From Planctomonas sp. JC2975 (GTDB taxonomy: Bacteria; Actinomycetota; Actinomycetes; Actinomycetales; Microbacteriaceae): a DNA stretch of 64,000 bases. The DNA lies in NCBI RefSeq assembly GCF_012985205.1, contig NZ_JABEKS010000002.1:372001-436000 (forward strand), given 5' to 3'. The notes under the pieces were generated by a model that saw only the letters and a list, made by a program, of their open reading frames with translations, ran no database searches and was not told where the DNA came from. The position numbers and the translations under genes were made by a program. Positions 26,595 to 35,375 of the stretch are shown piece after piece (within the stretch, counting starts at the first letter, position 1; each line of letters begins with the position of its first letter).

Positions 26595-27065
26595 ATGAAC
26601 GTCGACCACCACTACGCGCTGACCATCGAATGGACGGGCAACAGGGGAACCGGCACGAGCGGATACCGCGACTACGGTCGCGACCACGTGATCAGCGCCG
26701 AGGGCAACCCGTCGATCGAGGGGTCGAGCGATCGGGCGTTCTTCGGGGATCCCGAACGCTGGAACCCCGAGGAGATGCTGGTCGCCGCGCTGAGCCAGTG
26801 CCACATGCTGAGCTACCTGCACGTGGCCCAGCGCAACGGTGTCGTGGTCACCGCCTACGTCGACACCCCGACGGGAACCATGACGGCCACGTCCGATGGG
26901 GGAGGCCACTTCACCGTCGTGACTCTCCGGCCCGAGGTGACGATCGCCGATCCGTCGCAACTCGAACTCGCCGAGGGCCTCCATGCCGAGGCGTCGCGGC
27001 TGTGCTTCATCGCGTCTTCCGTGAACTTCCCCGTCGAGCACGAGCCGGTCACGCGGAGCGCCTGA
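26595..27065 (+). CDS. OsmC/Ohr-family peroxide-reducing protein
   Basis: 156 residues. OsmC-family cytoplasmic thiol peroxidase that reduces organic hydroperoxides using a Cys pair. The two conserved cysteines are seen in ALSQCHMLSYL and ASRLCFIASSVNFPV. The family N-terminus starts soon after ATG 26595, preceded by GAGGACGGACGAG; an upstream extension of 19 residues is not family-like. It is divergent from the asparaginase gene and single. The sequence is closest in style to the OsmC-like rather than the Ohr subgroup, but substrate preference cannot be told from motifs alone. Confidence 0.9.
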   Translation: MNVDHHYALTIEWTGNRGTGTSGYRDYGRDHVISAEGNPSIEGSSDRAFFGDPERWNPEEMLVAALSQCHMLSYLHVAQRNGVVVTAYVDTPTGTMTATSDGGGHFTVVTLRPEVTIADPSQLELAEGLHAEASRLCFIASSVNFPVEHEPVTRSA

Positions 27066-27271
27066 GTAGACGCGATCCAGCGTCGGGATCCAGCCCCGGC
27101 GAAGCCGGCACGGCGGATGCCTTCCGCGAACGCCTCATGCATGCCGCGCGCACCACGCCCGCCAGTGCCTGACATCGACGCCATCGCCTCCGCATGGCGG
27201 AGGTGTCGAAGGCACGCGGCGACAGCGGATCATGACGGCGCCTGGAGCTCGCCGTCGCTCAATCGATGTGT

Positions 27272-27358
27272 CGCCTCAGTCGACAGGCGCTCGGTCGGCG
27301 CTCCGCCTCAGGCGACGGGCGCTCGGTCGGCGCTCCGCCTCAGGCGGCGGGCTCGTCC
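27272..27358. repeat. 32-base tandem repeat running into the 3' end of plsC
   Basis: Units at 27272-27303 and 27304-27335 share CGCCTCAG(G/T)CGAC and an identical GGCGCTCGGTCGGCGCTC tail; a third, degenerate copy from 27336 covers the stop codon and last codons of the minus-strand plsC gene. The array therefore appears to have grown out of, or into, the gene end. The rest of the 27066-27339 gap has no gene that I can support. Confidence 0.75.
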
Positions 27359-28203
27359 GACGGCGCTTCGTTGTACGTGCCGGCCGCGACCTGACCGCTG
27401 AGCTTCTGGATCGCCGCCATCACTGCGTCTGTTGCCTCACGGCGTGCCTTGCCACTCGTCGCCGGACCGAACGTGGAGAGGTCGATGGGCTCTCCGAACG
27501 CGACGGTCACGCGAGCGAAGACGGGCATCCGCGTGCCGACGGGCTGGAGACGCTCCGTGCCGATGAGGCCGACAGGCACGACGGGGGCGCCGGTCGTGAG
27601 CGCGAGCCATGCAACGCCGGTGCGGCCCCGGTAGATGCGCCCGTCGCGCGATCGCGTGCCCTCGGGGTAGAGGGCGAACGCGCTGCCGGCGTCCAGGATG
27701 CTCTTGCTGATCTCCAGCGCTGTCTGGGAGTCCCGCCCGGCGCCGCGCTTGACGCCGACGGCGCCGATCGCCTCGAAGAAGGTGCGCTTGATCCAGCCCA
27801 CGAGTCCCGTTCCCTCGAAGTAGTGGGACTTGGCGAGGAACTGGATGCGACGCGGCGCGACCACCGGGATCACGACGCTGTCGATGAACGACAGGTGGTT
27901 GCTGGCGAGGATGACGGCGCCCTGCTTCGGCACGTTGCGACGGCCGATCACGCGGGGTCGGTAGAGCACGCGGGCGACGGGCGCGACGACGAAGCGGCCG
28001 AAACTGTACAGGAAGCCGGGACGCGGGCTGGGCGCGTCATCCCGACGCGTCTCGTGGCCGTCGACAGGGGAGGCGGATGCGGCAGAAGCACCGGATTCCG
28101 GTCGTCCGGCCGTGGTCATGTCCGTTCGACCGGCTGTCGTGGCCATGGGCGGAAGGACTGCGGATGACGCGATGGGGCGCTCCGGCCGCGACAGTGTGGT
28201 CAT
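27340..28203 (-). CDS. plsC: 1-acylglycerol-3-phosphate O-acyltransferase
   Basis: 287 residues. PlsC-type acyltransferase that makes phosphatidic acid from lysophosphatidic acid at the cytoplasmic membrane face. The catalytic HX4D motif is NHLSFIDS (His103, Asp108) and the glycerophosphate-binding motif is YPEGTRS (Glu181). A disordered, Ala/Ser/Pro-rich N-terminal extension of about 60 residues precedes the domain. ATG 28203 is preceded by a TAGGGT box with a six-base spacer (leaderless pattern), though AGGG could also act as a ribosome site; later ATGs (28146, 28119) would remove only disordered sequence. The last codons lie in a tandem repeat. Confidence 0.9.
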   Translation of the reverse strand: MTTLSRPERPIASSAVLPPMATTAGRTDMTTAGRPESGASAASASPVDGHETRRDDAPSPRPGFLYSFGRFVVAPVARVLYRPRVIGRRNVPKQGAVILASNHLSFIDSVVIPVVAPRRIQFLAKSHYFEGTGLVGWIKRTFFEAIGAVGVKRGAGRDSQTALEISKSILDAGSAFALYPEGTRSRDGRIYRGRTGVAWLALTTGAPVVPVGLIGTERLQPVGTRMPVFARVTVAFGEPIDLSTFGPATSGKARREATDAVMAAIQKLSGQVAAGTYNEAPSDEPAA

Positions 28204-28209
28204 GAGGCG

Positions 28210-28215
28210 ACCCTA
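28210..28215 (-). promoter_or_regulatory. -10 box for leaderless plsC
   Basis: On the minus strand TAGGGT is separated from ATG 28203 by exactly six bases, placing the transcription start at or next to the start codon. Confidence 0.45.
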
Positions 28216-28255
28216 CGTAGCGTCATATTCCGGCGACGGCATGCCCGATGCCGTA

Positions 28256-29176
28256 TCAGAGCCCCGTGAGGGGATCGACGGTGCAGCGTGTTCCGCCCGT
28301 GAGGTTGAGGCATCCGTCGTACTGGGGCGGGAACGGTTCCACCAGCGGGGACCCGAACCACTCCTTGTACAGGCGCCAGAAGTTGAGGTTGCCGAACGTG
28401 GAGCAGTCGGTCGCGACATCCGGATGCGCCAGCGTCTGCGGCGACGGCTGGTACGGCGTGTAGTTGTAGAGGTTCGCCGTGGCCTGCGTGCGGATGTCCA
28501 CCACGCTCGACCCGCACGCCGCGTTCGGGTGGTACTGGATGGCCACCTTCCCGACGTGGTAGCGCCACGAGGCGCCGCCCACGGTGTACTCGCGGAACTG
28601 CCACGCCGCGTTGTAGAGCTGGTTGAAGAATCCGAAGTAGCGCGTGTCGCAGGCCGCCGTGTCCGGGCATCCGTATCCGGTGGCCCTCTGGTATCCGTAC
28701 GCGCTCGGATGCGTCAGCAGGGACTGCTCCTTCTGCAGCAGAACGAGCAGCACCTTCGGACTGATGCGGCAGGCCTGGGCGATCCGAACGATGATCGAGC
28801 TGGCACGTTCCGCCTTCTGACCCGTGATCGCCGCGCAGTGCGCGTACTGCGCCGGCTCGTCCGGGGTGTCTTGACGATAGTCGGCGAGGCACGGGGATCC
28901 GTCGTCCGAAGAGCATTGCTGCTTCTCCAGGAAGCGCTGCACCTGCACGGCCGTCATGGTGTCAGGGTCGTAGAACGCGGCGTCGCTGATGATCAGGCCG
29001 GCGTGGAAGTGCGCATCCGACGGTGCTCGTTCCGGTTGCGGGTGTGGAGCGAAGGCCACCACGAAGGCGAACACGATGACGGACAGCGCGGCAGTCGCCA
29101 TGATCACGAGGTCGGCGGTCGAGGCACGGACCGCCCAGGCGCCGATACGTGCTGTCTCGCGGTCGCGTTCGGGCAT
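28256..29176 (-). CDS. secreted lysozyme-like-fold protein, function unknown
   Basis: 306 residues. A membrane-spanning or signal segment (about 22-44) anchors an extracytoplasmic domain. The motif VLLVLLQKEQSLLTHPSAYG, followed by ATGYGCPDTAACDTRYFGF and YHPNAACGSS, is shared with actinobacterial secreted proteins often labelled hemagglutinin or peptidoglycan hydrolase; the helix with KEQ and the cysteine pairs resemble a lytic-transglycosylase-like fold. Several Cys residues (for example SSDDGSPC, CPDTAAC) suggest disulfides, consistent with export. Cell-wall cleavage is a reasonable guess but no catalytic residue can be assigned with confidence. The start has a TAAGGT box seven bases upstream. 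Confidence 0.8.
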   Translation of the reverse strand: MPERDRETARIGAWAVRASTADLVIMATAALSVIVFAFVVAFAPHPQPERAPSDAHFHAGLIISDAAFYDPDTMTAVQVQRFLEKQQCSSDDGSPCLADYRQDTPDEPAQYAHCAAITGQKAERASSIIVRIAQACRISPKVLLVLLQKEQSLLTHPSAYGYQRATGYGCPDTAACDTRYFGFFNQLYNAAWQFREYTVGGASWRYHVGKVAIQYHPNAACGSSVVDIRTQATANLYNYTPYQPSPQTLAHPDVATDCSTFGNLNFWRLYKEWFGSPLVEPFPPQYDGCLNLTGGTRCTVDPLTGL

Positions 29177-29183
29177 GCCATCG

Positions 29184-29189
29184 ACCTTA
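29184..29189 (-). promoter_or_regulatory. -10 box for the lysozyme-like gene
   Basis: Minus-strand TAAGGT with a seven-base spacer to ATG 29176; no ribosome site is present, consistent with a leaderless message. Confidence 0.4.
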
Positions 29190-29255
29190 GGGCGTATGGC
29201 GGGGGCGATGCTGGGCCGGCGGGCCGCTCACCGGCCCAGCATCGATGGACCGTGC

Positions 29256-29846
29256 TCAGCGGATGCCGGTGCCCGACAAGGCCTCCTGCGAGGAGATCAC
29301 GGCGTCTGCGAATCCGTAGTCCACCGCCTCGTTCGCGTTGTACCAGGCATCGCGGTCGCCGTCGCGCAGGATCTCCTCGATCGCGTGGCCCGTCTGCTCT
29401 GCGGTGAGGCGCGCCATCTCGTTCTTGAACTTCACGATCTGCTCCGCCTGTCGGCTGATGTCGGAGGCGGTGCCGCCGAATCCGCCGTGCGGCTGGTGCA
29501 TCACGACCCTGGTGTTGGGCAGCACGAAGCGCTTGCCTGGGGTGCCGGAGCTCAGCAGGAACTGACCCATCGACGCCGCGAATCCGATGCCGACCGTCAC
29601 GATGTCCGGGCTGACGAACTGCATCGCGTCGTAGATGGCGAAGCCGGCCGTGACCGATCCCCCTGGCGAGTTGATGTAGAGCTGGATGTCGCGGTGCGGG
29701 TCCGTCGCCGCCAGGAGCAGCAGCTTGGCGCAGAGCTCGTTGGCGATGCCGTCGTCCACCTCCACACCGAGGAAGAGGATGCGGTCGTCCAGCAGCCGGT
29801 CGAAAACGGGCTGCTGCGGTGGGCTGATGGTGCGGGACTCCGTCAT
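29256..29846 (-). CDS. clpP: ATP-dependent Clp protease proteolytic subunit
   Basis: 196 residues. ClpP serine peptidase, which forms a tetradecameric chamber and degrades proteins fed by ClpC/ClpX. Catalytic residues are visible: Ser92 in GFAASMGQF, His117 in MHQPHGG and Asp181 at the end of [12 protein letters not shown] 29846 has AGGAGA seven bases upstream; the open frame beyond it overlaps the regulator gene and is not coding. Actinobacteria normally carry a clpP1-clpP2 pair next to clpX; this copy is single, with no clpX in the window, so it is an additional paralogue whose oligomer partner is unknown. It is divergent from a ClgR-like regulator. Confidence 0.95.
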   Translation of the reverse strand: MTESRTISPPQQPVFDRLLDDRILFLGVEVDDGIANELCAKLLLLAATDPHRDIQLYINSPGGSVTAGFAIYDAMQFVSPDIVTVGIGFAASMGQFLLSSGTPGKRFVLPNTRVVMHQPHGGFGGTASDISRQAEQIVKFKNEMARLTAEQTGHAIEEILRDGDRDAWYNANEAVDYGFADAVISSQEALSGTGIR

Positions 29847-29910
29847 GGTGTCGTCTCCTGTCGTCGTGTGCCCATGCTGGGGCGACGGTCCGATCCGAGG
29901 CGGTCGTTTC

Positions 29911-29921
29911 TGCCGACGGCG
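29911..29921. promoter_or_regulatory. candidate ClgR-type operator
   Basis: TGCCGACGGCG in the clpP/regulator intergenic region matches the published corynebacterial ClgR core CGCYNANRGCG at ten of eleven positions. The flanking A/T preferences are only partly met, and the consensus was recalled, not searched. Confidence 0.35.
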
Positions 29922-30002
29922 ACTTCGCGCAGAGCAGAACGCATCCTCACGACCCGACGGCCGGCGGCGCGTAGCCTGAGGGAACCGACGGAGGGAGCGG
30001 TG

Positions 30003-30467
30003 ATGCTGTTGAGGCACGCGGTCGGATCGGCGATCCGACGACTGAGGCAGGCACGCGGACTGACTCTGCGGGAGGTGTCGCAGGCATCCGCCATCTCCCT
30101 TCCCTACCTCTCGGAGATCGAGCGAGGCCGCAAGGAACCCTCGAGCGAGATCATCCAGACGGTGTGCGTCGTGCTCGGCGTGACGCTGCGCGAGCTGATG
30201 CGCGAAACGGATGTCGAACTCGTCGTCGCGGAACGTGCGGCAGCACGAGGCATGGCCCCGATCCTCGACCTCACGGCCAGGCGTCGTGACCAGGAAGCCG
30301 CGGCATCGACGCGGTCGCAGCACCTGCTGCCGAGCGCGAGCGAGCCGGGCGCGCCACGCAGAAGCCAGGCGCGGATGCCCGCACCGGCACCTGCCCGCCG
30401 ATCGCCCGTCGGCGAGGTGCGAGCGTTCGTCTCCGCAGCCGGGGAGCCGCTGCTGCTCGCCGCCTGA
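30003..30467 (+). CDS. clgR: XRE-family regulator, ClgR-like
   Basis: 154 residues. An N-terminal Cro/C1-type helix-turn-helix (about 8-65: [14 protein letters not shown], then [17 protein letters not shown]) is followed by an Ala/Arg/Pro-rich tail. ClgR activates clp protease genes in Streptomyces and Corynebacterium, and is itself degraded by ClpP through a C-terminal AA motif. This protein ends in LLLAA and is divergently placed against clpP, both of which fit. ATG 30003 has GGAGGG seven bases upstream; a GTG immediately precedes it. The ClgR assignment is inferred from HTH style, the tail and location. Confidence 0.75.
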   Translation: MLLRHAVGSAIRRLRQARGLTLREVSQASAISLPYLSEIERGRKEPSSEIIQTVCVVLGVTLRELMRETDVELVVAERAAARGMAPILDLTARRRDQEAAASTRSQHLLPSASEPGAPRRSQARMPAPAPARRSPVGEVRAFVSAAGEPLLLAA

Positions 30468-30529
30468 GCGAAGACCCTCGGGGACCGCTCGATTCGCCGA
30501 CGTTCACCGAGGACGTCGGAAAGGCCGAC

Positions 30530-31864
30530 TCAGACGGACTGCGCCGCCAGGGCCACCTCGATCACGCTCGCGGCGTCATCGATGAGCTCCTCGCTGATCA
30601 CGACGGACGGCAGGAGCCGGAGCACGCTGTCCCAGCTGCCGGAGTCGAGTGCGATCACACCATTGCTCGTCGCGTGACGCAACACGGCCGTGAGCGCTTC
30701 GGGGTTCGGCTTGCGCGTGCCGGGCACGACGAGCTCGATGCCCCACATGGCGCCCTTGCCGCGCACCTCGCCGACGACGCCGAAACGCTCGGCCCAGTCG
30801 CCGATCCGTGCGCGCAGCACGCGCTCGACGCGCTGTGCTTCTGCGATCAGGTTCTCGCTCTCGATGGCCTCGAACGTCGCCAGTGCAGCGGCCGTCGAGA
30901 CGGGGTTGCCGCCGAAGGTTCCGCCGATGCCGCCGGGCTGCACGGCGTCCATGATCTCGGCGCGACCGGTGACGGCCGCGAGCGGGAACCCTCCTGCGAT
31001 GCCCTTCGCACTCGTCACGAGGTCGGGGACGGCGCCGAAGTGCTCGATGGAATACCACGTTCCGGTGCGGCCGATTCCGGCCTGGATCTCGTCGGCGACG
31101 AAGACGATGCCGTTGTCGCGGCAGTACTCGGCGATGCGTGCGAAGTATCCGTCGGCCGGAATGACGATGCCGCCGTCGCCCTGGATCGGCTCGGCGAAGA
31201 ACGCGGCGATCTCGCTCGCGCCGATGTGCGTCTCGATGTAGTCGATGGTCCGGTCGGCGGCCTCGTCGCCGCTGAGGCCGTCCTTGAACGGATAGCTCCC
31301 CGGCACGCTGTACAGCTCTCCGGGGAACGGACCCATGCCTGCGCGTTCCGGCCACGGGCGGTAGGTCATCGCCATCGTGAGGTTGGTGCGGCCGTGGAAT
31401 GCGTGCTCGAGCGAGACGATCGCCCGGCGACCGGTGTACTTGCGTGCGATCTTCACGGCGTTCTCGACGGCCTCTGCACCGGAGTTCACCAGGATGGAGT
31501 GCTTCTCGAAGTCGCCAGGCGTGATCTCGGCGAGCTTCTCGGCCACCCGCACGTAGTTCTCGTACGGCGTCACGGTGAAGAGGGTGTGCGTGAGCTTGTT
31601 GGCCTGCTCGAAGGCTGCGGCCGCCACGGCGGGATGCGCGTGACCGATCGTCGTGACCCCGATGCCGCATCCCAGGTCGATGAGCCGGTTGCCGTCGACA
31701 TCCACGAGGATCGCGCCGGAGGCGTGGTCCATGTAGATGTTCGCCAGTGTGCCTGCGCCGCGCGAAACGGATGCTTCACGCCGCTTCTGCAACTCGACGG
31801 AGCGCGGTCCGGGGAGGGGGGTCAGGACGGCACGAGACTGCGGCACGGAGAATTCGCGGGGCAT
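30530..31864 (-). CDS. gabT: 4-aminobutyrate--2-oxoglutarate aminotransferase
   Basis: 444 residues, full length. PLP-dependent class III aminotransferase converting 4-aminobutyrate and 2-oxoglutarate to succinate semialdehyde and glutamate. Motifs: VNSGAEAVENAVKIAR, HAFHGRTNLTMAMT, FVADEIQAGIGRTG (PLP-binding Asp) and VTSAKGIAGGFP with the Schiff-base Lys. Length and the GRTNLTMAMT segment favour GabT over ornithine or acetylornithine aminotransferases. No gabD lies in the window. The start has a TACGAT box six bases upstream and no separate ribosome site. It is divergent from the FKBP lipoprotein gene. Confidence 0.93.
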   Translation of the reverse strand: MPREFSVPQSRAVLTPLPGPRSVELQKRREASVSRGAGTLANIYMDHASGAILVDVDGNRLIDLGCGIGVTTIGHAHPAVAAAAFEQANKLTHTLFTVTPYENYVRVAEKLAEITPGDFEKHSILVNSGAEAVENAVKIARKYTGRRAIVSLEHAFHGRTNLTMAMTYRPWPERAGMGPFPGELYSVPGSYPFKDGLSGDEAADRTIDYIETHIGASEIAAFFAEPIQGDGGIVIPADGYFARIAEYCRDNGIVFVADEIQAGIGRTGTWYSIEHFGAVPDLVTSAKGIAGGFPLAAVTGRAEIMDAVQPGGIGGTFGGNPVSTAAALATFEAIESENLIAEAQRVERVLRARIGDWAERFGVVGEVRGKGAMWGIELVVPGTRKPNPEALTAVLRHATSNGVIALDSGSWDSVLRLLPSVVISEELIDDAASVIEVALAAQSV

Positions 31865-31883
31865 CCCACCATCGTACGGTGGG
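31865..31883. promoter_or_regulatory. gabT leaderless promoter within a dyad
   Basis: Minus-strand TACGAT (31871-31876) lies six bases before ATG 31864. It is enclosed by a CCCACC/GGTGGG inverted repeat, so a repressor bound here would block both transcription and the first codon. Confidence 0.45.
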
Positions 31884-31989
31884 CGGCCGGATGTCGATTC
31901 CAGGGCGCGTGCCTGCCCGTTCCCAGCGGGAGCCTAGGCGCATGGTGCACACTGAGGTGGCCCCCACTCCACATTCAGAAAGCGATGCC

Positions 31990-33003
31990 GTGCGCCTGAA
32001 GATCCCAGCAGTCCTCGCCGTATCCGCCGCTGCCGCCCTGCTGCTCGCCGGATGCGCCGGTTCAGGCACTGGCGCCAGCACGGCGACCCCTTCCGCCTCC
32101 GCGAAGTCCGCGTCGACGGCGTGCAACCCGCCGAAGTCGGGCAGCGTTTCCGATGCTGTCAAGGTGACCGGTGACGTCGGCAAGGACAACACCGCAGCGG
32201 AGCCGACGGTGACGTTCACGAAGCCGCTGAAGGCGACGGACACCCAGCGCAGCTACGTCAGCAAGGGTGACGGCGCACAGGCGAAGACGGGTGCGACGGT
32301 CGACATCTCGATGGTCGTCTACAACGGTACGAGCGGTGCGAAGCTCACGAGCAACGGATACGCGGGCACGGCGACCATTCCGGTCACCGTCGGCGGCGGC
32401 TCCCTGATCCCCGGCCTGACGCAGGCGGTGGAGTGCGCACCGGTCGGGTCCCGCTTGGTCACGACGGCGACGGCCAAGGACGCCTGGGGCGGCGACCCGT
32501 CGTCGAACGTCAGCAGCCTGAAGGCAACGGACACCGTCGTCTTCGTGGTGGACATCCTCTCGTCGGTGCCGTCGAAGGCCGACGGCACCCCGCAGGCCGC
32601 TCAGGACGGATTCCCCACCGTGAAGCTGGCCGCAAGCGGCCAGCCGACGGTCACCATCCCGAAGAGCCTCAAGGCTCCCACCGAGACCAAGATCGAGGAG
32701 CTCAAGCAAGGCGACGGTGCCACTGTCGCGGATGGCGACTCGGTCACCGTCCAGTACCAGGGCGTCAACTGGCGCACCGGCAAGGTCTTCGACCAGAGCT
32801 GGGGTCGCGGTCTCTCCACGATGCAGACCTCGCAGGTGATCCCCGGGTTCACGAAGGCACTCGTCGGGCAGAAGGTCGGTTCGCAGGTGCTCGTCGTCAT
32901 CCCACCGGCCGACGGCTACGGCACGACGGGAAACTCGCAGGCCGGCATCAAGGGCACGGACACGCTCGTCTTCGTCATCGACATCCTGGAGACCCAGCAC
33001 TGA
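31990..33003 (+). CDS. tandem FKBP-type peptidyl-prolyl isomerase lipoprotein
   Basis: 337 residues. From GTG 31990 the protein starts MRLKIPAVLAVSAAAALLLA followed by the lipobox Cys (LLAGC), a typical lipoprotein signal; an ATG at 31942 would add 16 polar residues. After a Ser/Thr-rich spacer there are two FKBP-like domains. The first (about 75-190) lacks the usual aromatic pocket pattern and appears degenerate. The second (about 230-337) keeps VTVQYQGVNWRTGKVFDQSW and VIPGFTKALVGQKVGSQVLV, so it should be an active prolyl isomerase assisting folding of exported proteins at the membrane surface. Confidence 0.9.
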   Translation: MRLKIPAVLAVSAAAALLLAGCAGSGTGASTATPSASAKSASTACNPPKSGSVSDAVKVTGDVGKDNTAAEPTVTFTKPLKATDTQRSYVSKGDGAQAKTGATVDISMVVYNGTSGAKLTSNGYAGTATIPVTVGGGSLIPGLTQAVECAPVGSRLVTTATAKDAWGGDPSSNVSSLKATDTVVFVVDILSSVPSKADGTPQAAQDGFPTVKLAASGQPTVTIPKSLKAPTETKIEELKQGDGATVADGDSVTVQYQGVNWRTGKVFDQSWGRGLSTMQTSQVIPGFTKALVGQKVGSQVLVVIPPADGYGTTGNSQAGIKGTDTLVFVIDILETQH

Positions 33004-33099
33004 CCCCAGCGGTCGTTCTGATCCCGTCGCACAGAAGCGCCCCTCTCGCACGCGAGATGGGGCGCTTCGTGCTCCTCGAGCAGGTGGATCCGGCACCGA

Positions 33100-33105
33100 T
33101 ACGAT
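33100..33105 (+). promoter_or_regulatory. -10 box for leaderless dxr
   Basis: TACGAT with a six-base spacer to ATG 33112. Confidence 0.5.
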
Positions 33106-33111
33106 GAGCGG

Positions 33112-34194
33112 ATGCGACGGGTACTGATTCTCGGGTCCACAGGCTCCATCGGAACCCAGGCGCTCGACGTCATCCGTGCGAACCCCGACCGTTTCGAGGT
33201 GGTCGGACTCGCGGCGGGGCGCAACCGCGACGCGATGGACGCGCAGGCCGCGGAGTTCGGCGTCTCGCACACCGCACTCGGCGTGGACGAAGCGGTGCAG
33301 CTCGTGCGCGACGTCGACGCCGACGTGGTGCTCAACGGCATCACCGGATCCGTCGGGCTCGGCCCGACCCTCGCCGCGCTCGACAAGGGCGTCACGCTCG
33401 CCCTGGCGAACAAGGAGTCCCTCGTGGTCGGGGGAGAGCTCGTCGCCTCGAGGGCTCGTCCGGGACAGATCGTGCCCGTCGACTCCGAGCATTCCGCCAT
33501 CGCACAATCGCTTCGCGCTGGTGCGCCGAGCGAGGTGCGCAGACTCGTGGTGACGGCGTCCGGCGGTCCGTTCCGTGGCTGGCAACGGGAACGGCTGCGT
33601 GACGTCACGCCGCAGGAGGCGCTCAGGCACCCCAACTTCGCGATGGGGAACGTCATCACCACCAATTCGGCGACCCTCGTCAACAAGGGCCTTGAAGTCA
33701 TCGAGGCGCGCCTGCTCTTCGACGTTCCCTATGAGCGCATCGAGGTGGTCGTTCACCCGCAGCAGTACATCCACTCCATGGTGGAGTTCGTCGATGGCGC
33801 TGTCGTGGCGCAGCTCGGTTTGCCGACGATGCTGGTGCCCATCTCGCACGCACTCGGATGGCCGCAGCGTGTTCCGGACGCGGAAACGCCGATCGACTGG
33901 ACGATGGCGAGCGACTGGCGATTCGAGCCGCTCGACGGCGAAGCGTTCCCTTCCGTCGGGCTCGCGAAGCGAGTGGGCGTTGCCGCAGGCACCTACCCCG
34001 CGGTGTTCAACGCCGCCAACGAGCAGGCCGTCGCAGCGTTCCACGACGGACGCCTCGGATTCCTCGGCATCGTGGATACGATCGAGCGGGTCGTCGACGA
34101 GCACGAGGCGCCGGCGAGCCTGGACCTGACGGTGCTCGCCGAAGCTGAGCGCTGGGCGAGGGAGCGGGCGGACGCGATCATCGCTTCAGTCTGA
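33112..34194 (+). CDS. dxr: 1-deoxy-D-xylulose-5-phosphate reductoisomerase
   Basis: 360 residues. NADPH-dependent second step of the MEP isoprenoid pathway (DXP to 2-C-methyl-D-erythritol 4-phosphate); IspG of the same pathway is encoded 9.4 kb downstream. Motifs: NADPH-binding [26 protein letters not shown], the metal and substrate segment [12 protein letters not shown], and [14 protein letters not shown]. Length is slightly short but spans the whole family. In many actinobacteria dxr, rip1, ispG and proS are adjacent; here dxr is separated from rip1 by three genes. It ends 16 bases before a convergent epimerase gene. Confidence 0.96.
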   Translation: MRRVLILGSTGSIGTQALDVIRANPDRFEVVGLAAGRNRDAMDAQAAEFGVSHTALGVDEAVQLVRDVDADVVLNGITGSVGLGPTLAALDKGVTLALANKESLVVGGELVASRARPGQIVPVDSEHSAIAQSLRAGAPSEVRRLVVTASGGPFRGWQRERLRDVTPQEALRHPNFAMGNVITTNSATLVNKGLEVIEARLLFDVPYERIEVVVHPQQYIHSMVEFVDGAVVAQLGLPTMLVPISHALGWPQRVPDAETPIDWTMASDWRFEPLDGEAFPSVGLAKRVGVAAGTYPAVFNAANEQAVAAFHDGRLGFLGIVDTIERVVDEHEAPASLDLTVLAEAERWARERADAIIASV

Positions 34195-34210
34195 GACCCG
34201 CTTCACGCCG

Positions 34211-35134
34211 TCACAACCGGGCGCGGTACCACTCCGCCGTCACCGTGAGCGACTCGTGCCATGGCGTCTCCTCCACGCCCAGACGCTCGCTGGTCTCGGT
34301 GGCGTCGATCACGTACGGCACGGCGAACTGATAGCTGGAGGCGTGGATCTCACGCATCATCGGGCTCACGAGCCCGGCGGTGCGCAGAACCCAGCGCGGA
34401 ATCTCGGCGGCCTCGCCCGTCGTCCCGTACAGGGCGTTCAACTGCGCAGCGATCTCGGCCCTGGGATGCGGGGCGCCGCTCGGCACGTGCCACACTCGGC
34501 CCCAGTCCCCTGTCCAGTCGGCAGCAGCGGCCAACGTGGAGGCGATGTCCGGGATGTAGCTCCAGCTGTGGTCGATGTCGACGCCGCCGACGCCGCGCAC
34601 GGTCTTGGACTTCAGGATCCCGGAGAAGAAGGCACTGCCGAGGTGCGCCGTGCCACCCGATCCCGGCCCGAAGTAGTCGCTGGCTCGAACCTCGACACCA
34701 CGGATTCGGCCCTGCAGCGTCGCCTCGCGCACGTCGTGCCATCCGGCCTTGCGCACCAGGCCTTTCGTCTCGTTCGTGAGCTCGGGAGTGTCCTCGGTCA
34801 TCGGTCCTGTCGGCGAACCGTACGGATAGAGGTTGCCCATGACGACGAGGGATGCTCCCGATCGTTCGGCTGCGGAGATAGCGGCGCGGAACACCGGAGG
34901 CCAATCTCGCGGCCACGACGTGTAGGGCGGATTGGTGACCACGAAGATGGTCTCGGCGCCCTCGGCGGCGCGCGTGATGGCATCCGCATCGGAGGCGTCG
35001 AGTCGGATGGGCCGAGCGCCGGCGACCTCGGTCCCGCTGCGAGTGGCGACACGCACCGAGTCGCCTCGCTCGGTGAGCTGTGCGGCGAGCTGTGCGCCGA
35101 TGAGGCCCGCGCCGATGACCAGTCGAGTCGTCAT
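34211..35134 (-). CDS. NAD(P)-dependent epimerase/reductase
   Basis: 307 residues. Extended SDR or atypical epimerase with N-terminal Rossmann motif LVIGAGLIGAQLAAQL; the Tyr of the usual YxxxK is seen in MGNLYPYGSPTG but without a matching Lys, so it is an NAD-dependent epimerase/dehydratase family member of uncertain activity. ATG 35134 has GGAAG upstream; the longer open frame enters the intergenic region. It is divergent from a TetR regulator with paired dyad sites between them, so the two are likely a regulator-target pair. Confidence 0.85.
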   Translation of the reverse strand: MTTRLVIGAGLIGAQLAAQLTERGDSVRVATRSGTEVAGARPIRLDASDADAITRAAEGAETIFVVTNPPYTSWPRDWPPVFRAAISAAERSGASLVVMGNLYPYGSPTGPMTEDTPELTNETKGLVRKAGWHDVREATLQGRIRGVEVRASDYFGPGSGGTAHLGSAFFSGILKSKTVRGVGGVDIDHSWSYIPDIASTLAAAADWTGDWGRVWHVPSGAPHPRAEIAAQLNALYGTTGEAAEIPRWVLRTAGLVSPMMREIHASSYQFAVPYVIDATETSERLGVEETPWHESLTVTAEWYRARL

Positions 35135-35280
35135 GTGTCTCGTGCTTCCGTTTCGACGGCTGTCGTGGGGGACGACAGCGACGCGATGGCTCCGTTTCTG
35201 GAACCACCGCGATCCGCGAGCGGTGTTCAGGAGCAATGCTCCCGGGTCCGCGTCGACGGGAACGCGAACCCGCATGATTT

Positions 35281-35295
35281 GTGAGCACCGCTCAC
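35281..35295. promoter_or_regulatory. 15-base dyad, candidate TetR operator
   Basis: GTGAGC-ACC-GCTCAC is a perfect inverted repeat in the gap between the divergent epimerase and TetR genes. A second pair, GATCGGT (35311-35317) and ACCGATC (35335-35341), lies nearer the TetR start. Both are typical positions for autoregulation. Confidence 0.5.
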
Positions 35296-35375
35296 CGCAA
35301 AAATCTAGGGGATCGGTCACGAGAGTTCAAGAGCACCGATCGCTAACTCCTGGCGAACGATGGCAGGATGGCAGG

